A stretch of 64,000 bases of DNA from UKL13-2 sp036394575 (GCA_036394575.1 DASWEY010000022.1:4902-68901); one strand, 5' to 3'. Positions 47,413 to 57,263 are shown, counted from the stretch's first letter. Notes: generated from the sequence alone by a model not told the origin. Numbers and translations are program-made.

Positions 47413-49485
47413 TCATTTCCCATGCGTCATTTCCTTTGTTTGCGATTCCAGCGCGGCCAGCAGCTGCGCCTCGTCCATGACCGGCACGCCGAGTTCGCGG
47501 GCCTTGTCGAGTTTACTACCGGCTTCCGCGCCGGCGATCAAAAAATCGGTTTTCTTCGACACGCTGCCGGCCACCTTGGCGCCGGCCGCCTCCAGCCGGT
47601 CCTTGGCCTCGTCGCGCGTCAGCGTCGCCAGGGTTCCGGTGATCACCACGGTCTTGCCGGCGAAGACGCCCACGGCCTGGGCGGCTGCGGCACCCTCGCT
47701 CTCCGGCCAGACGATGCCGCAGGCACGCAGCTGCTCGACCACTTCGCGGTTATGCGGCTCGGCAAAGAAATTGACCAAGCTCTGCGCGACCACCGGACCG
47801 ACGTCGTTGACCTTCAGCAGCTCCTCCACGCCGGCGCTCATGATTGCATCCAGCCGCCCGAAGTGTTTGGCCAGATCCTTGGCCGTGGCCTCGCCGACAT
47901 GGCGGATGCCGAGCGCAAACAGGAATTTGGCGAGCGTGGTCTGTTTGCTGTTTTCAATCGCCGCCAGCAGATTGCTCGCGGATTTTTCCGCCATGCGTTC
48001 CAGCCCCGCCAGCGTGGCAAGACCAAGCCGGTACAGATCGGCCGGTGTGCGCACCAGTCCGGCATCGACAATCTGCTCGACCAGTTTGTCCCCCAGCCCT
48101 TCGACATCCATCGCCTTGCGCTGGGCAAAATGCAGCAGGGCCTGCTTGCGCTGCGCAGGGCAGAACAGCCCGCCGCTGCAGCGCGCGATCACCTCGCCCT
48201 CGAGCTTTTCGATGGCCGACTGGCATACCGGGCAATGCGTGGGCATCACGAAGTAATCGCCCTGTTCGCGCGGGCCCGGTTCGGCGACGCGCGCCACTTC
48301 CGGAATCACATCGCCGGCGCGCCGGACAAAAACGCGATCGCGGCACCACAAATCCTTGGCGCGAATTTCATCCTCATTGTGCAGGGTGGCATTCGAGACG
48401 GTGGTGCCGCCGACAAACACCGGCTGCAAACGCGCCACCGGCGTGATGGCGCCGGTGCGGCCGACCTGTACGTCGATGCCGAGCAACAGCGTGGTCGCCT
48501 CTTCGGCGGGGAATTTATGCGCGATCGCAAAGCGCGGCGCGCGCGACACCCAGCCCAGTGCATCCTGCTGGCTGGCACGATTGATCTTGTAGACCACCCC
48601 GTCGATTTCGAAGGGCAGCTCGGCACGGCGCGCCCCGATCTGCCGATAGTAATCCAGCAAACCATCGACGCCTCGCACCACGCGCCGCTCGCGCGTTACC
48701 GGCAGGCGCAGGGTCTGCAGCCAGTCCATCAGCGCGGCATGGGTATCCGGCAGCGCCGCACCGTCGACGGTCCCCACCCCATAGGCAAAGAACGCCAGCG
48801 GACGTTCCGCCGTCAGTTTCGAATCGAGTTGGCGCAGTGCGCCTGCCGCGGCATTGCGCGGATTGACAAACAGCTTCTCGCCCCTGGCCGCCTGTCGTTC
48901 GTTAAGCCGGGCAAAATCCTTTTTCATCATCAGCACTTCGCCGCGCACCTCGAGCAGGGCGGGCGGCGCGGCTTGCAGACGGAGCGGGATCGCGCGGATG
49001 GTGCGCAGATTCTCGGTGACATCTTCGCCGACCGCGCCATCGCCTCGGGTCGCGCCTTGTACGAATATGCCGTTCTCGTAACTCAGATTGATGGCCAGAC
49101 CGTCGAACTTGGGCTCGCAGGCGTATTCCAGCTCGTCATCAACCAAGCCGAGACCTTCGCGACAGCGGCGGTCGAAGTTGACCACATCCTCCTCGGTAAA
49201 GGCATTGCCGAGTGACAGCATCGGCACGCGGTGGCTGACTTGCGCGAACTCGTCCAGCGGCTTGCCGCCGACGCGACGCGTCGGCGAATCGGCGGTGGCC
49301 AGTTGCGGATGCGCGGCTTCCAGGGCGACAAGTTCACGATACAGGGCATCGTATTCCGCGTCCGATATCAGCGGCTCGGCGAGCACATAATAGCGATGAC
49401 CGTGCTCATCGAGCAGACGCCTCAGCGCCGCCGCGCGCAATGCTGGTTCAAGTTCAGGCTGGGATGCGGGCGGCGTGCTCACCAT
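47413..49485 (-). CDS. ligA: NAD-dependent DNA ligase
   Basis: Seals nicks in replication and repair. 690 aa: Ia domain, adenylation Lys126 in EPKFDGL, OB fold, Cys4 zinc finger (CPVC and later CSGGLFC), helix-hairpin-helix repeats and a C-terminal BRCT domain from about 610 (GKTVVITGTLATLTRDEAKD). The start is taken as ATG 49485; the frame opens to 49542 inside zipA and no clear Shine-Dalgarno is seen, so the N-terminus is uncertain. The smc-zipA-ligA order is usual in this class. Confidence 0.96.
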   Translation of the reverse strand: MVSTPPASQPELEPALRAAALRRLLDEHGHRYYVLAEPLISDAEYDALYRELVALEAAHPQLATADSPTRRVGGKPLDEFAQVSHRVPMLSLGNAFTEEDVVNFDRRCREGLGLVDDELEYACEPKFDGLAINLSYENGIFVQGATRGDGAVGEDVTENLRTIRAIPLRLQAAPPALLEVRGEVLMMKKDFARLNERQAARGEKLFVNPRNAAAGALRQLDSKLTAERPLAFFAYGVGTVDGAALPDTHAALMDWLQTLRLPVTRERRVVRGVDGLLDYYRQIGARRAELPFEIDGVVYKINRASQQDALGWVSRAPRFAIAHKFPAEEATTLLLGIDVQVGRTGAITPVARLQPVFVGGTTVSNATLHNEDEIRAKDLWCRDRVFVRRAGDVIPEVARVAEPGPREQGDYFVMPTHCPVCQSAIEKLEGEVIARCSGGLFCPAQRKQALLHFAQRKAMDVEGLGDKLVEQIVDAGLVRTPADLYRLGLATLAGLERMAEKSASNLLAAIENSKQTTLAKFLFALGIRHVGEATAKDLAKHFGRLDAIMSAGVEELLKVNDVGPVVAQSLVNFFAEPHNREVVEQLRACGIVWPESEGAAAAQAVGVFAGKTVVITGTLATLTRDEAKDRLEAAGAKVAGSVSKKTDFLIAGAEAGSKLDKARELGVPVMDEAQLLAALESQTKEMTHGK

Positions 49486-49501
49486 CGTTGCTGCGCGGGT
49501 G

Positions 49502-50614
49502 TCAGGCGTAAAGGCGCAGGGCCACGCCGCCGCCCGGCGCAATCCCCTGCGCCTCCATCTTCGCCATGATCTGCACGATGGTGTCGGCGATCACGCGGCG
49601 GCCGTTGGCGGTGAGGATTTTCCGGTTGTCGTCGACCACTTCGCCATGCAGCATGTCGGCGAATTTCAGGGCGAGCGCAAACATGCGTTCGAACACACGG
49701 TCGGCATCGGCGGTGCGCGGGACATCCAGCGCGAAAGTCAGCCCGGTCAGATAGCCGCTGGCGCCGCCCGCACGCTTGATGCCGGCCGGCTCGGCAGGTT
49801 CGATATTGCGCAGCGTCAGCAGCACATTGCCGCGATCGTCGCGGATCACATACTCCCCGGACTCGAGCGCGGCCATGCCATTCGATTCCGCCAGGCCGCG
49901 CACCCTGGTGACGGCGAAAGTCGCGCCATCCTTGCCGACCACGTTGACGGCGATTTCGATATCGGTATCGGCGCAGAAGGCATCCACCCGCTGGGCTCGC
50001 GCCAGGGCCACATCCACTTCTTCACGCTGCGATACGGCGCCGATACCGGCGGCAAACTGCGCGACCATGTCGTTGAATGCAGCCAGGGCCGGGGCATCGA
50101 TAGCGCCGCGCCGGTCGGCCAGCTGGATGCCGGCACGCAATTCGCGGTAGCCCTCCAGGGCAGGCAGGCTGATCGGCTGCCACAGGCCGTCGGCCAGCCC
50201 TTCCCAGTGCACGCCATTGCCAAGGCGCTTCGACTGCTCGATGACCAGTTCGTACTGCCGCGGTTCGATCGGCGCATCGGCCAGCACCAGCGCAATGGCA
50301 TCGATTTCCGCATTCAGCACCGGCGGCAGGCGGGCCGGGTGAGCGGCGCCGGGAGCCGCATGCGCCCCGCCGATCGGCGTCATGTCGTCGGCTTCCTCCT
50401 CGGCGGGCAGCGCGTCGAAACGCGGCTCCACGCGCTCGCGGCCGGGAACGGATGGCGTCATCGCGCCGTCAATCAGAACATCCGGATGGTCGGCGGAAAA
50501 CGCGCGCTCGGCGCGGCGCTTGTATTTGGATTCCTGCCAGCGGTTGTAAACCAGCACCACGATGATGATGGCAACGGCCACGCCGCCCAGGGCCCACTGA
50601 AAATCCGAAATCAT
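49502..50614 (-). CDS. zipA: Cell division protein ZipA
   Basis: Anchors FtsZ to the inner membrane. 370 aa: N-terminal helix (WALGGVAVAIIIVVLVY), a basic stretch (KYKRRAERAF), a variable linker (about 40-130) and the C-terminal ZipA FtsZ-binding domain (about 230-365, with VTRVRGLAESNGMAALESGEYVIRDD-type blocks). GGAG before ATG. 81 bp after smc, 16 bp before ligA. Confidence 0.93.
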   Translation of the reverse strand: MISDFQWALGGVAVAIIIVVLVYNRWQESKYKRRAERAFSADHPDVLIDGAMTPSVPGRERVEPRFDALPAEEEADDMTPIGGAHAAPGAAHPARLPPVLNAEIDAIALVLADAPIEPRQYELVIEQSKRLGNGVHWEGLADGLWQPISLPALEGYRELRAGIQLADRRGAIDAPALAAFNDMVAQFAAGIGAVSQREEVDVALARAQRVDAFCADTDIEIAVNVVGKDGATFAVTRVRGLAESNGMAALESGEYVIRDDRGNVLLTLRNIEPAEPAGIKRAGGASGYLTGLTFALDVPRTADADRVFERMFALALKFADMLHGEVVDDNRKILTANGRRVIADTIVQIMAKMEAQGIAPGGGVALRLYA

Positions 50615-50695
50615 CTTTGCTCCGATTTCATTTTGCGTGTCCTCTGTCCGGCAGATTCCGCGGCACCGCCTTCGACCGCGCCCTCAATTGCATCA

Positions 50696-53600
50696 TCAGG
50701 CCGCGACCGGCACCGGCGCGCTTTGCGCAAAACGCCTGGCGGCATGGATGTCCACTTCGACAATGCGCGACACGCCCGGTTCGTTCATGGTGACGCCGAC
50801 CAGCTGCTCGGCCATTTCCATGGTCACCTTGTTGTGGGTGATGAACAGGAACTGGGTCGATGCCGACATTTTCTTGACCAGGTCGCAGAAGCGGTCGGTA
50901 TTGGAATCGTCCAGCGGCGCATCGACCTCGTCGAGCAGGCAGAACGGCGCCGGGTTCAGGCGGAACAGCGAGAACACCAGGGACAACGCCGTCAGCGCCT
51001 TCTCGCCGCCCGACAGCAGCTGGATCGACGAATTCTTCTTGCCCGGCGGCTGGGCGAACACCTGCAGGCCGGAATCGAGAATTTCCTCACCCGTCAGTTT
51101 CAGGAAGGCATTGCCGCCGCCGAACAACGAGGGGAACAGCTCCTGGAAGTTGCGGTTGACCGCATCGAAGGTGGTCTGCAACAGATCACGCGTTTCGCGA
51201 TCGATGCGCTTGATCGCCGCTTCCAGGGTGGCCACGGCCTCATTCAGGTCGGCCGATTGCGCGTCGAGAAATTCCTTGCGCACCGTCGATTGTTCCAGTT
51301 CCTGCAACGCGGCCAGATTGACCGGCCCCAATTCGGCGATCGCCTGGTTCAGGCGGTTGATCTCGGCCTGGTAGGCGGTCGAACGGGTTTTCTTCTCGAC
51401 CATGTCCGCCAATTCCTCGAAATTGGCGCCGGCCTCTGTCAGCTGCTGCGTGAACTGCTCTTCATTGATGCGCGCTTCCTGCTCCTTCATGCGCAGTTCG
51501 GTGATCTTGTCGCGCAGCGGTTGCAGATTGCGTTCCACCGCCGCCTTGCTTTCCTCCAGCGACTTCAATTTTCCGGTGGCGGATTCCATGGCATCGCGCG
51601 CCGCTGCCAGGGCCTTCTCGCGTTCGCTCCGCATCTCCAGCGCCTGCTGCAGGCGCTCGCGGATATTGCCCTCCTGCAAGCCTTCCAGCTCGCCGGCCAG
51701 CGCCTGGCGGCTGGCGGTAACGGCATCAAAACGCCGGGCCAGCTGCGTCGTCATCTCGGTCAGCGCCTTGATCTTGTCGTGGCAGCTGCGTTCGAAGAAG
51801 TTTGCCTCCTGCGCACCGCGTTCGGCGGCGCTGACGCGCTCGCGCGCATCGGCCAGCGCGCGTTCCGCCTCGCGCTGCTGATCCTCGATCAGCATCAGGG
51901 CATCGGTCAGTTCACCGATCTTGTTGCCGCCCTCTTCCAGCCGGGCCTGCGCCTCGAGCATTTCGGCGCGTTCTTTTTCCATCTCGCCGTCGATGATCGC
52001 CAGTTCCTCGCGAATCGCGTTGCGACGGCCTTCCGCCTGGGCAACGGCCTGCGAAAGCTTCAAGGCCTCCATCTGCAGGGCATGTTCGCGGTTCTTGCTG
52101 TCCTGGATTTGTGTGCGCAACTGGCGCAGATTTTCCTGGGTTGCGCTCAATTGCAGCTCGGTTTCCTTCTGCGCGGCTTCCAGCGCGTGACGCGCTTCGA
52201 TCTTGCCCGGCAGTTCGGCCTTCAGCGATTCGATCTCGCGCTGACGCTGCAGCACGCCGTGCAATTCGGACTGCGGGCCGTGGAACAGCAGGCCGTGTTG
52301 CGAATACATATGGCCATTGGCGGTGACCAGCACCGCGCCGAACGGTAGCGCGGCCATGCGCGCGCGCGCCTCAGCCTCGTTTTCCAGCACGAATACATTG
52401 ACCAGACATTCGCGCACGAACGGCAGCACGCCGGGCGTGTCGGAAGTGACCCAGGCCGACAGCGGGGTCAGACCCGCCGCCGTCGCGGTATTGTTACCCG
52501 CACCGTTTTCCAGAAACAGGGCGACGCTTCCCGGCGGCGCATCCTGCGAAATGCGGTCGATGGCTGAGGGATCGGCAACCTTGATGGCGTTCAGCTTGAG
52601 GCCGAGCGCCGACTCAAGCGCATCTTCCCAGCCTTCCTTGACCTTGATCTGCTGCCACAACCGCGGCGCATTATCGAGCTGATATTTTGACAGCCACATC
52701 GCCAGGCGGTTGTTGTTGTCCATGCGCGCCTGCTGGTTCTGCAGCGCGAGCAGGGAGGCTTCGATGCGCGCCAGTTCGCGGGTGGCATCGCCGATGGCAT
52801 CCACCGACTTCTTGCGCGCCGCATCGAGTTCGGCGAGACGCGCTTCCGCCGCCGCCATCTGCGCCTCGGCCTGCAACAGCATTTCCCGGATTTCCGCGCG
52901 TTCGCCTTCCACGCGCGCGATCTCGTCCTGCTCCGGCACCACCAGGGCCATGTTTTCCGTGGTCAGGCGCGTCTTGCGCTGTTCCAGTTGCGACAGAATC
53001 TTGAGCGCATTCGATTCGCGCGCCTCTTCCAGCGCCTGGCCGGATTCGGCTTCGCGCACGCCGTTTTCGGCGGCGCGGGTGGCGGCGATCTTTTCGCGCA
53101 CCTTGTCCTCGAACATCGGCACCTCGGCGCGCACCGCTTCGGCACGCTCGCGCGCCTCGGCAACGCGATCGATGCCGCCGGCCAGTTCGCGATGCCAGCG
53201 CTCCAGCTCGGCCGCGGTGGCTTCGCGGTTCGTCTCGACTTCGGCCACCTGCTGGCCCAGCGCCTCGATCTGTGCGCCCAGGCGGCGGCGGTTATCGGCC
53301 AGGTAATTGATTTCCTGTTCGAGCTGCACCACGGCCGTGTTCGCCTCGAACATCGCCGCCTGGGCATTGGTCAGCTCGTCGGTCTCGGTGTAGTGGTCCT
53401 GGCGCAACTTGTCGAGCTCGGCCTCGACCTCGCGCAGCTTCGCGGTCTCGCCCTCAAAGCCGGTTTCGGTTTTGACGATTTCATTGGCATAGCGCGCCTT
53501 GGCGGCGCCGGCCTCGCGCTGTTTGGTGAAGGCCCAGAGGTTTTCGTTGAGCTTCAGTTCCTGATGGAATTCGTTGTATCGGGCCGCGACCTCGGCCTGC

Positions 53601-54229
53601 CCGGTCAGCTTCTCGACCTGCTTGTCGAGTTCGCCGCGGATATCGTCGACGCGGCTCAGGTTCTCGCGCGAATCTTCCAGCCGCGATTCGGTTTCGCGAC
53701 GGCGTTCGCGGTATTTGGAAACGCCGGCGACTTCCTCAAGGAATATCCGCAATTCCTCGGGCTTCGAGGTGATGACGCGCGAGATCATGCCCTGCTCGAT
53801 GATGGCGTAGGCGCGCGGGCCGAGGCCGGTGCCGAGGAACACATCGGTGATGTCGCGACGGCGCACATGCTGGCCATTGATGAAGTAGTCCGAATTGCCG
53901 TCGCGCGTCAGCAGGCGCTTGACGCTCAGTTCGGCATATTGCCCCCACTGCCCGCCGATGCGGCCCAGCGAATTGTCGAACACCAGTTCCACACTGGCTC
54001 GCGCCACCGGCTTGCGCTGGGTGGAACCGTTGAAAATGACGTCTTCCATCTTTTCGCCGCGCAGATTCTTGGCCGACGATTCGCCCAGCACCCAGCGGAC
54101 CGCGTCGATGACATTCGATTTGCCGCAACCGTTGGGACCGACGACGCCGACCAGCTGGCCGGGCACTGCGATGGTGGTGGGATCGACAAAAGATTTGAAG
54201 CCCGCGAGTTTGACCTGAGTAAGACGCAA
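50696..54229 (-). CDS. smc: Chromosome segregation protein SMC
   Basis: Large ATPase of the bacterial condensin. About 1177 aa: Walker A GPNGCGKSN at 31-39, long coiled coil (about 170-500), hinge (about 515-640), second coiled coil, ABC signature LLSGGEKALTALSL and Walker B LLDEVDAPLDDSN near the C-terminus. The frame opens with TTG 54247, but TTG 54229, preceded by GAGGGAA with eight bases of spacing, gives the usual MRLTQVKLAGFKSF start and is preferred. First gene of the minus-strand row. scpA and scpB are not in the window. Confidence 0.96.
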   Translation of the reverse strand: MRLTQVKLAGFKSFVDPTTIAVPGQLVGVVGPNGCGKSNVIDAVRWVLGESSAKNLRGEKMEDVIFNGSTQRKPVARASVELVFDNSLGRIGGQWGQYAELSVKRLLTRDGNSDYFINGQHVRRRDITDVFLGTGLGPRAYAIIEQGMISRVITSKPEELRIFLEEVAGVSKYRERRRETESRLEDSRENLSRVDDIRGELDKQVEKLTGQAEVAARYNEFHQELKLNENLWAFTKQREAGAAKARYANEIVKTETGFEGETAKLREVEAELDKLRQDHYTETDELTNAQAAMFEANTAVVQLEQEINYLADNRRRLGAQIEALGQQVAEVETNREATAAELERWHRELAGGIDRVAEARERAEAVRAEVPMFEDKVREKIAATRAAENGVREAESGQALEEARESNALKILSQLEQRKTRLTTENMALVVPEQDEIARVEGERAEIREMLLQAEAQMAAAEARLAELDAARKKSVDAIGDATRELARIEASLLALQNQQARMDNNNRLAMWLSKYQLDNAPRLWQQIKVKEGWEDALESALGLKLNAIKVADPSAIDRISQDAPPGSVALFLENGAGNNTATAAGLTPLSAWVTSDTPGVLPFVRECLVNVFVLENEAEARARMAALPFGAVLVTANGHMYSQHGLLFHGPQSELHGVLQRQREIESLKAELPGKIEARHALEAAQKETELQLSATQENLRQLRTQIQDSKNREHALQMEALKLSQAVAQAEGRRNAIREELAIIDGEMEKERAEMLEAQARLEEGGNKIGELTDALMLIEDQQREAERALADARERVSAAERGAQEANFFERSCHDKIKALTEMTTQLARRFDAVTASRQALAGELEGLQEGNIRERLQQALEMRSEREKALAAARDAMESATGKLKSLEESKAAVERNLQPLRDKITELRMKEQEARINEEQFTQQLTEAGANFEELADMVEKKTRSTAYQAEINRLNQAIAELGPVNLAALQELEQSTVRKEFLDAQSADLNEAVATLEAAIKRIDRETRDLLQTTFDAVNRNFQELFPSLFGGGNAFLKLTGEEILDSGLQVFAQPPGKKNSSIQLLSGGEKALTALSLVFSLFRLNPAPFCLLDEVDAPLDDSNTDRFCDLVKKMSASTQFLFITHNKVTMEMAEQLVGVTMNEPGVSRIVEVDIHAARRFAQSAPVPVAA

Positions 54230-54265
54230 CTTGAATTCCCTCGGCAACGACTGTTCTTATGATGA

Positions 54266-54361
54266 CCCGCCCGTACGGGTGGGCTGCGTGCCCCCGCGGG
54301 AGCGGGGAAGGTTGAAATCCGCCTGCCGGCGGCCAATGTGCAAACCCGCCTTACGGCGGGT
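54266..54361. repeat. Four consecutive GC hairpins between smc and queF
   Basis: In the 182-bp divergent intergenic region: 54266-54283 (CCCGCCCG/CGGGTGGG), 54292-54307 (CCCCGC/GCGGGG with GGGA tetraloop), 54319-54332 (CCGCC/GGCGG) and 54344-54361 (ACCCGCC/GGCGGGT). Spacing is 8-12 bases. None has a T-tract. They would lie in the smc or queF leader and may be a degenerate REP cluster or an RNA structure. Confidence 0.65.
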
Positions 54362-54411
54362 GGGGTCAGCTACAATTGCGCAATTCTAACGTATCGATTT
54401 CCCAATTCCCA

Positions 54412-54936
54412 ATGAATCCCCCGCGCAAAACAGAATCCGCATCAATAAAGCCGGCTAAGTCCATGAAAAAAAAGAGTGTTACGGCGCATTTAACCAAGCT
54501 TGGCGATAAACCCGCCAGCCGTCCAACAAAGCAGCTGGAAGTTTTTCCAAACCCGGCGCCGCATCGCGATTTTCTGATCCATATGGAGCTGCCGGAATTC
54601 ACCTGCCTGTGCCCCAAAACCGGCCAGCCAGATTTTGCCACCCTGTACCTGGACTACATTCCCGACAAGCGCTGCGTGGAACTGAAAAGCCTCAAGCTCT
54701 ACATCTGGTCGTTCCGCAACGAAGGCACCTTTCATGAGGCGGTGACCAATGAAATCCTCGACGATATCGTCAAGGCGACCGGCCCGCGCTTCGCGCGCCT
54801 CACCGCCAAATTCTGGGTGCGTGGCGGGATTTTCACGACGGTGGTTGCCGAGCATCGCGCTAAAGGCTGGAAGCCGGCGCCGGCGGTGGAATTGCAGAAG
54901 TTCGCTGACGAGAAAAGTGTGACCGACAGGTTCTAG
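54412..54936 (+). CDS. queF: NADPH-dependent 7-cyano-7-deazaguanine (preQ0) reductase
   Basis: Reduces the nitrile of preQ0 to preQ1 in queuosine synthesis. Short (YkvM-type) single-domain form. With start 54412 it has 174 aa: catalytic Cys67 and Asp74 in CLCPKTGQPDF, then VELKSLKLYIWSFRNEG, the QueF motif. Three starts are possible (TTG 54376, ATG 54412, ATG 54463), none with a strong ribosome site; the conserved part begins near residue 28. Divergent from smc. The queC, queD and queE genes are not in the window; a precursor transporter is (23802). Confidence 0.92.
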   Translation: MNPPRKTESASIKPAKSMKKKSVTAHLTKLGDKPASRPTKQLEVFPNPAPHRDFLIHMELPEFTCLCPKTGQPDFATLYLDYIPDKRCVELKSLKLYIWSFRNEGTFHEAVTNEILDDIVKATGPRFARLTAKFWVRGGIFTTVVAEHRAKGWKPAPAVELQKFADEKSVTDRF

Positions 54937-55007
54937 CCCTTCTGTTTCGACCGGATAGTGAAAATGCGGTGGAACGGCAGTGATCATTTCCAGGAGAGGA
55001 GTTGAAA

Positions 55008-56660
55008 ATGCTGCACGCCATCGATGCACTGATTCCACAACGCTACTGGGCCTGGAGCATTTGTGCGCTACTGGCAGTTGTCTCGGCCCTGCTCCTGCCC
55101 ATGGGCGCGTTCTGGATCTGGCCGGCCGCGATCTTCGCCCTGCTTACATTGGTCGGCCTGCTCGATTATGCGCAGCCGCGGCAGGCGATCCGCCGCAACT
55201 ACCCGGTGCTGGCGCACTTCCGGTTTTTCTTCGAATTCATCCGCCCGGAGATTCGCCAGTATTTCATCGAGGCCGATACCGAGGAGTTGCCGTTCGCGCG
55301 TTCGCAACGCTCGATCATTTACCAGCGCGCCAAGAACGCCGCCGACAAGCGCCCCTTCGGCACCCAGCTGAACGTCTATGAGCCGAATTACGAATGGATC
55401 AACCATTCGATCGCGCCCAGCGACATCGCCAGTCACGACTTCCGCATCAGCATCGGCGGTCCGCACTGCCGCGCGCCCTACTCCGCCAGCATTTTCAATA
55501 TCTCGGCGATGAGCTTCGGCGCCCTCTCGGCCAACGCGATCCTCGCCCTGAATGAGGGCGCCAAACGCGGCCGCTTTTACCACGACACCGGCGAGGGCTC
55601 GATCTCTTGTTATCACCGCGAGCGCGGCGGCGACATCGTCTGGGAAGTGGGCTCGGGTTACTTCGGCTGCCGCAGCGCCGACGGCAAATTCGACGCGGCC
55701 AAATTTGCCGATGCGGCGCGCAGCGAGCAGGTGAAGATGATTGAAATCAAGCTCTCCCAAGGAGCCAAGCCCGGTCACGGCGGGGTGCTGCCGGGCGCCA
55801 AGGTCACGACCGAAATCGCCATGGCGCGCGGCGTGCCGGTGGGCGCCGATTGCATCTCGCCGGCCCGACATTCTGCATTCTCGACGCCTTTGGAGCTGAT
55901 CGCCTTCATCGGCAAATTGCGCGAGCTATCGGGCGGCAAGCCGATCGGCATCAAGCTGGCCATCGGCCATCCCTGGGAATGGTTCGCCATCGTCAAGGCC
56001 ATGCAACAGACCGGCACCACGCCGGATTTCATCGTCGTCGATGGCGGCGAAGGCGGCACCGGCGCCGCCCCTCTGGAATTCACCGACCACGTCGGCGCCC
56101 CCTTGCGCGAGGCCCTGATGCTGGTGCACAACACCCTGGTGGGCGTGGGCCTGCGCGATCGCATCAAGATCGGCGCCTCGGGAAAAATCGTCACCGCTTT
56201 CGATATCGCACGCACGCTGGCGATGGGCGCCGACTGGTGCAACTCCGCGCGCGGCTTCATGTTTGCCCTCGGTTGCCTGCAGGCCCAGACTTGTCACACC
56301 GGCAAGTGCCCGACAGGGGTCACCACCCAAGACCCGAAGCGCATGCGCGCCCTGGTGGTGCCGGACAAAGCCGAACGCGTCTACCAGTTTCAGCAGAACA
56401 CCCTTGCCGCGCTGAAGGAATTGCTGGCTGCGGCGGGGTTGCAGCATCCCGCCGACCTCGGCCCCGAGCATGTCATCCGCCGCGTATCGTCCACCGAGGT
56501 GCGCTCGCTGGCGGCCCTGCATACCTGGGCGAAACCCGGCGAATTGCTGGAAGGCATTCCCGAGCATCCTGTGTTCAAGGTGTTCTGGGCGATTTCGCGC
56601 GCCGACACCTTCGCCGCCCCGCCCAATGTATTGAGTGCGCGCGGTTCGAAGTTGCAGTAA
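55008..56660 (+). CDS. Membrane-anchored glutamate-synthase-like FMN oxidoreductase
   Basis: 550 aa with two N-terminal membrane helices (about 15-55), then a Glu_synthase FMN-binding barrel (about 130-480): SAMSFGALSANAI, GEGSIS, KPGHGGVLPG, VVDGGEGGTGAAP and the iron-sulfur Cys cluster TCHTGKCPTGV. It lacks the amidotransferase and C-terminal domains of GltB, so it is a stand-alone member of the archaeal-type/GltB2-like family with no proven reaction. Start ATG 55008 with GGAG and six bases of spacing. Ends at a strong terminator. Confidence 0.9.
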   Translation: MLHAIDALIPQRYWAWSICALLAVVSALLLPMGAFWIWPAAIFALLTLVGLLDYAQPRQAIRRNYPVLAHFRFFFEFIRPEIRQYFIEADTEELPFARSQRSIIYQRAKNAADKRPFGTQLNVYEPNYEWINHSIAPSDIASHDFRISIGGPHCRAPYSASIFNISAMSFGALSANAILALNEGAKRGRFYHDTGEGSISCYHRERGGDIVWEVGSGYFGCRSADGKFDAAKFADAARSEQVKMIEIKLSQGAKPGHGGVLPGAKVTTEIAMARGVPVGADCISPARHSAFSTPLELIAFIGKLRELSGGKPIGIKLAIGHPWEWFAIVKAMQQTGTTPDFIVVDGGEGGTGAAPLEFTDHVGAPLREALMLVHNTLVGVGLRDRIKIGASGKIVTAFDIARTLAMGADWCNSARGFMFALGCLQAQTCHTGKCPTGVTTQDPKRMRALVVPDKAERVYQFQQNTLAALKELLAAAGLQHPADLGPEHVIRRVSSTEVRSLAALHTWAKPGELLEGIPEHPVFKVFWAISRADTFAAPPNVLSARGSKLQ

Positions 56661-56678
56661 GCCTGCGCCGGGCCGCCC

Positions 56679-56715
56679 CCAATAAAAAACCCGCTGCCGG
56701 CGGGTTTTTTATTGG
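56679..56715. terminator. Bidirectional terminator
   Basis: 16-bp arms CCAATAAAAAACCCGC/GCGGGTTTTTTATTGG with A and T tracts inside the stem. Serves the flavoprotein gene and the convergent LEA-like gene. Confidence 0.93.
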
Positions 56716-56734
56716 GCTTGCGGCATGGACACTG

Positions 56735-57064
56735 CTATTTGGTAAAGACTTCCTTCACATCCTGCTTGATTTCCTTGGCCGCTTCTTTGACTTTCTTCGC
56801 ACCGGTCTTGGCGACCTCCTTGATCTCCATGCCGGCCTCCTTGGCTTTCGGCTTCACTTCCTTGACTGCCGATTTGACGGAGGTCTTGACCTCATGTGCA
56901 GCCTCTTTGACTTTCGGCTTTACTTCCTTGGCGTCGGCTTTGATCGTCGATTTTGCCTGCCTGGCATCTTCCTTGATGTTGCCGGAGCCCGCCGAGTCGG
57001 ACGATTGCGCGAAAATGCCGGTCATCAGAAACCCGGCGAACAGAGCCATCATCAATTTTTTCAT
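56735..57064 (-). CDS. Exported LEA-like protein made of 11-residue repeats
   Basis: 109 aa. Signal peptide about 1-19 (MKKLMMALFAGFLMTGIFA). From residue 42 to 107 there are six uninterrupted 11-residue units, each with the pattern K-x-A-x-x-V/I-K-x-x-x (for example KEAAHEVKTSV, KSAVKEVKPKA, KTGAKKVKEAA). Such 11-mers form amphipathic helices in group 3 LEA proteins and apolipoproteins, which suggests a membrane- or protein-protecting role in the periplasm. Lys makes up about a quarter of the mature chain. Start 57064 has AAGGA. No closer family recognised. Confidence 0.82.
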   Translation of the reverse strand: MKKLMMALFAGFLMTGIFAQSSDSAGSGNIKEDARQAKSTIKADAKEVKPKVKEAAHEVKTSVKSAVKEVKPKAKEAGMEIKEVAKTGAKKVKEAAKEIKQDVKEVFTK

Positions 57065-57233
57065 GCTGAAGTCCTTCAATTTGAGCGCCAGGGCAAAAAT
57101 ACAGCCGACTGCAAAACGAGCGCCGAACATGCGTTCGCGCTGGCGCGAAACAATAAGCATGAGCCCAATCGATGGCGCTTGTCCATGCACCAGCACACCG
57201 ATACGGTTTGTGCTGCGACCGGTTCGGCAACAA

Positions 57234-57256
57234 AAAACCCGCGCGAGGCGGGTTTT
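57234..57256 (-). terminator. Terminator of tRNA-His
   Basis: 9-bp stem AAAACCCGC/GCGGGTTTT, with the A run reading as T on the minus strand, 8 bp past the CCA end of the tRNA. Confidence 0.88.
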
Positions 57257-57263
57257 GTAAATA

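Noticed and set aside
49475..52348. 957-codon plus-strand open frame opposite zipA and smc
   Set aside because: Antisense shadow; composition of Gln/Arg/Ala/Leu mirrors the coiled-coil codons of smc.
54266..54411. preQ1 riboswitch upstream of queF
   Set aside because: None of the conserved preQ1-I, -II or -III sequence elements is present; only generic GC hairpins are seen.
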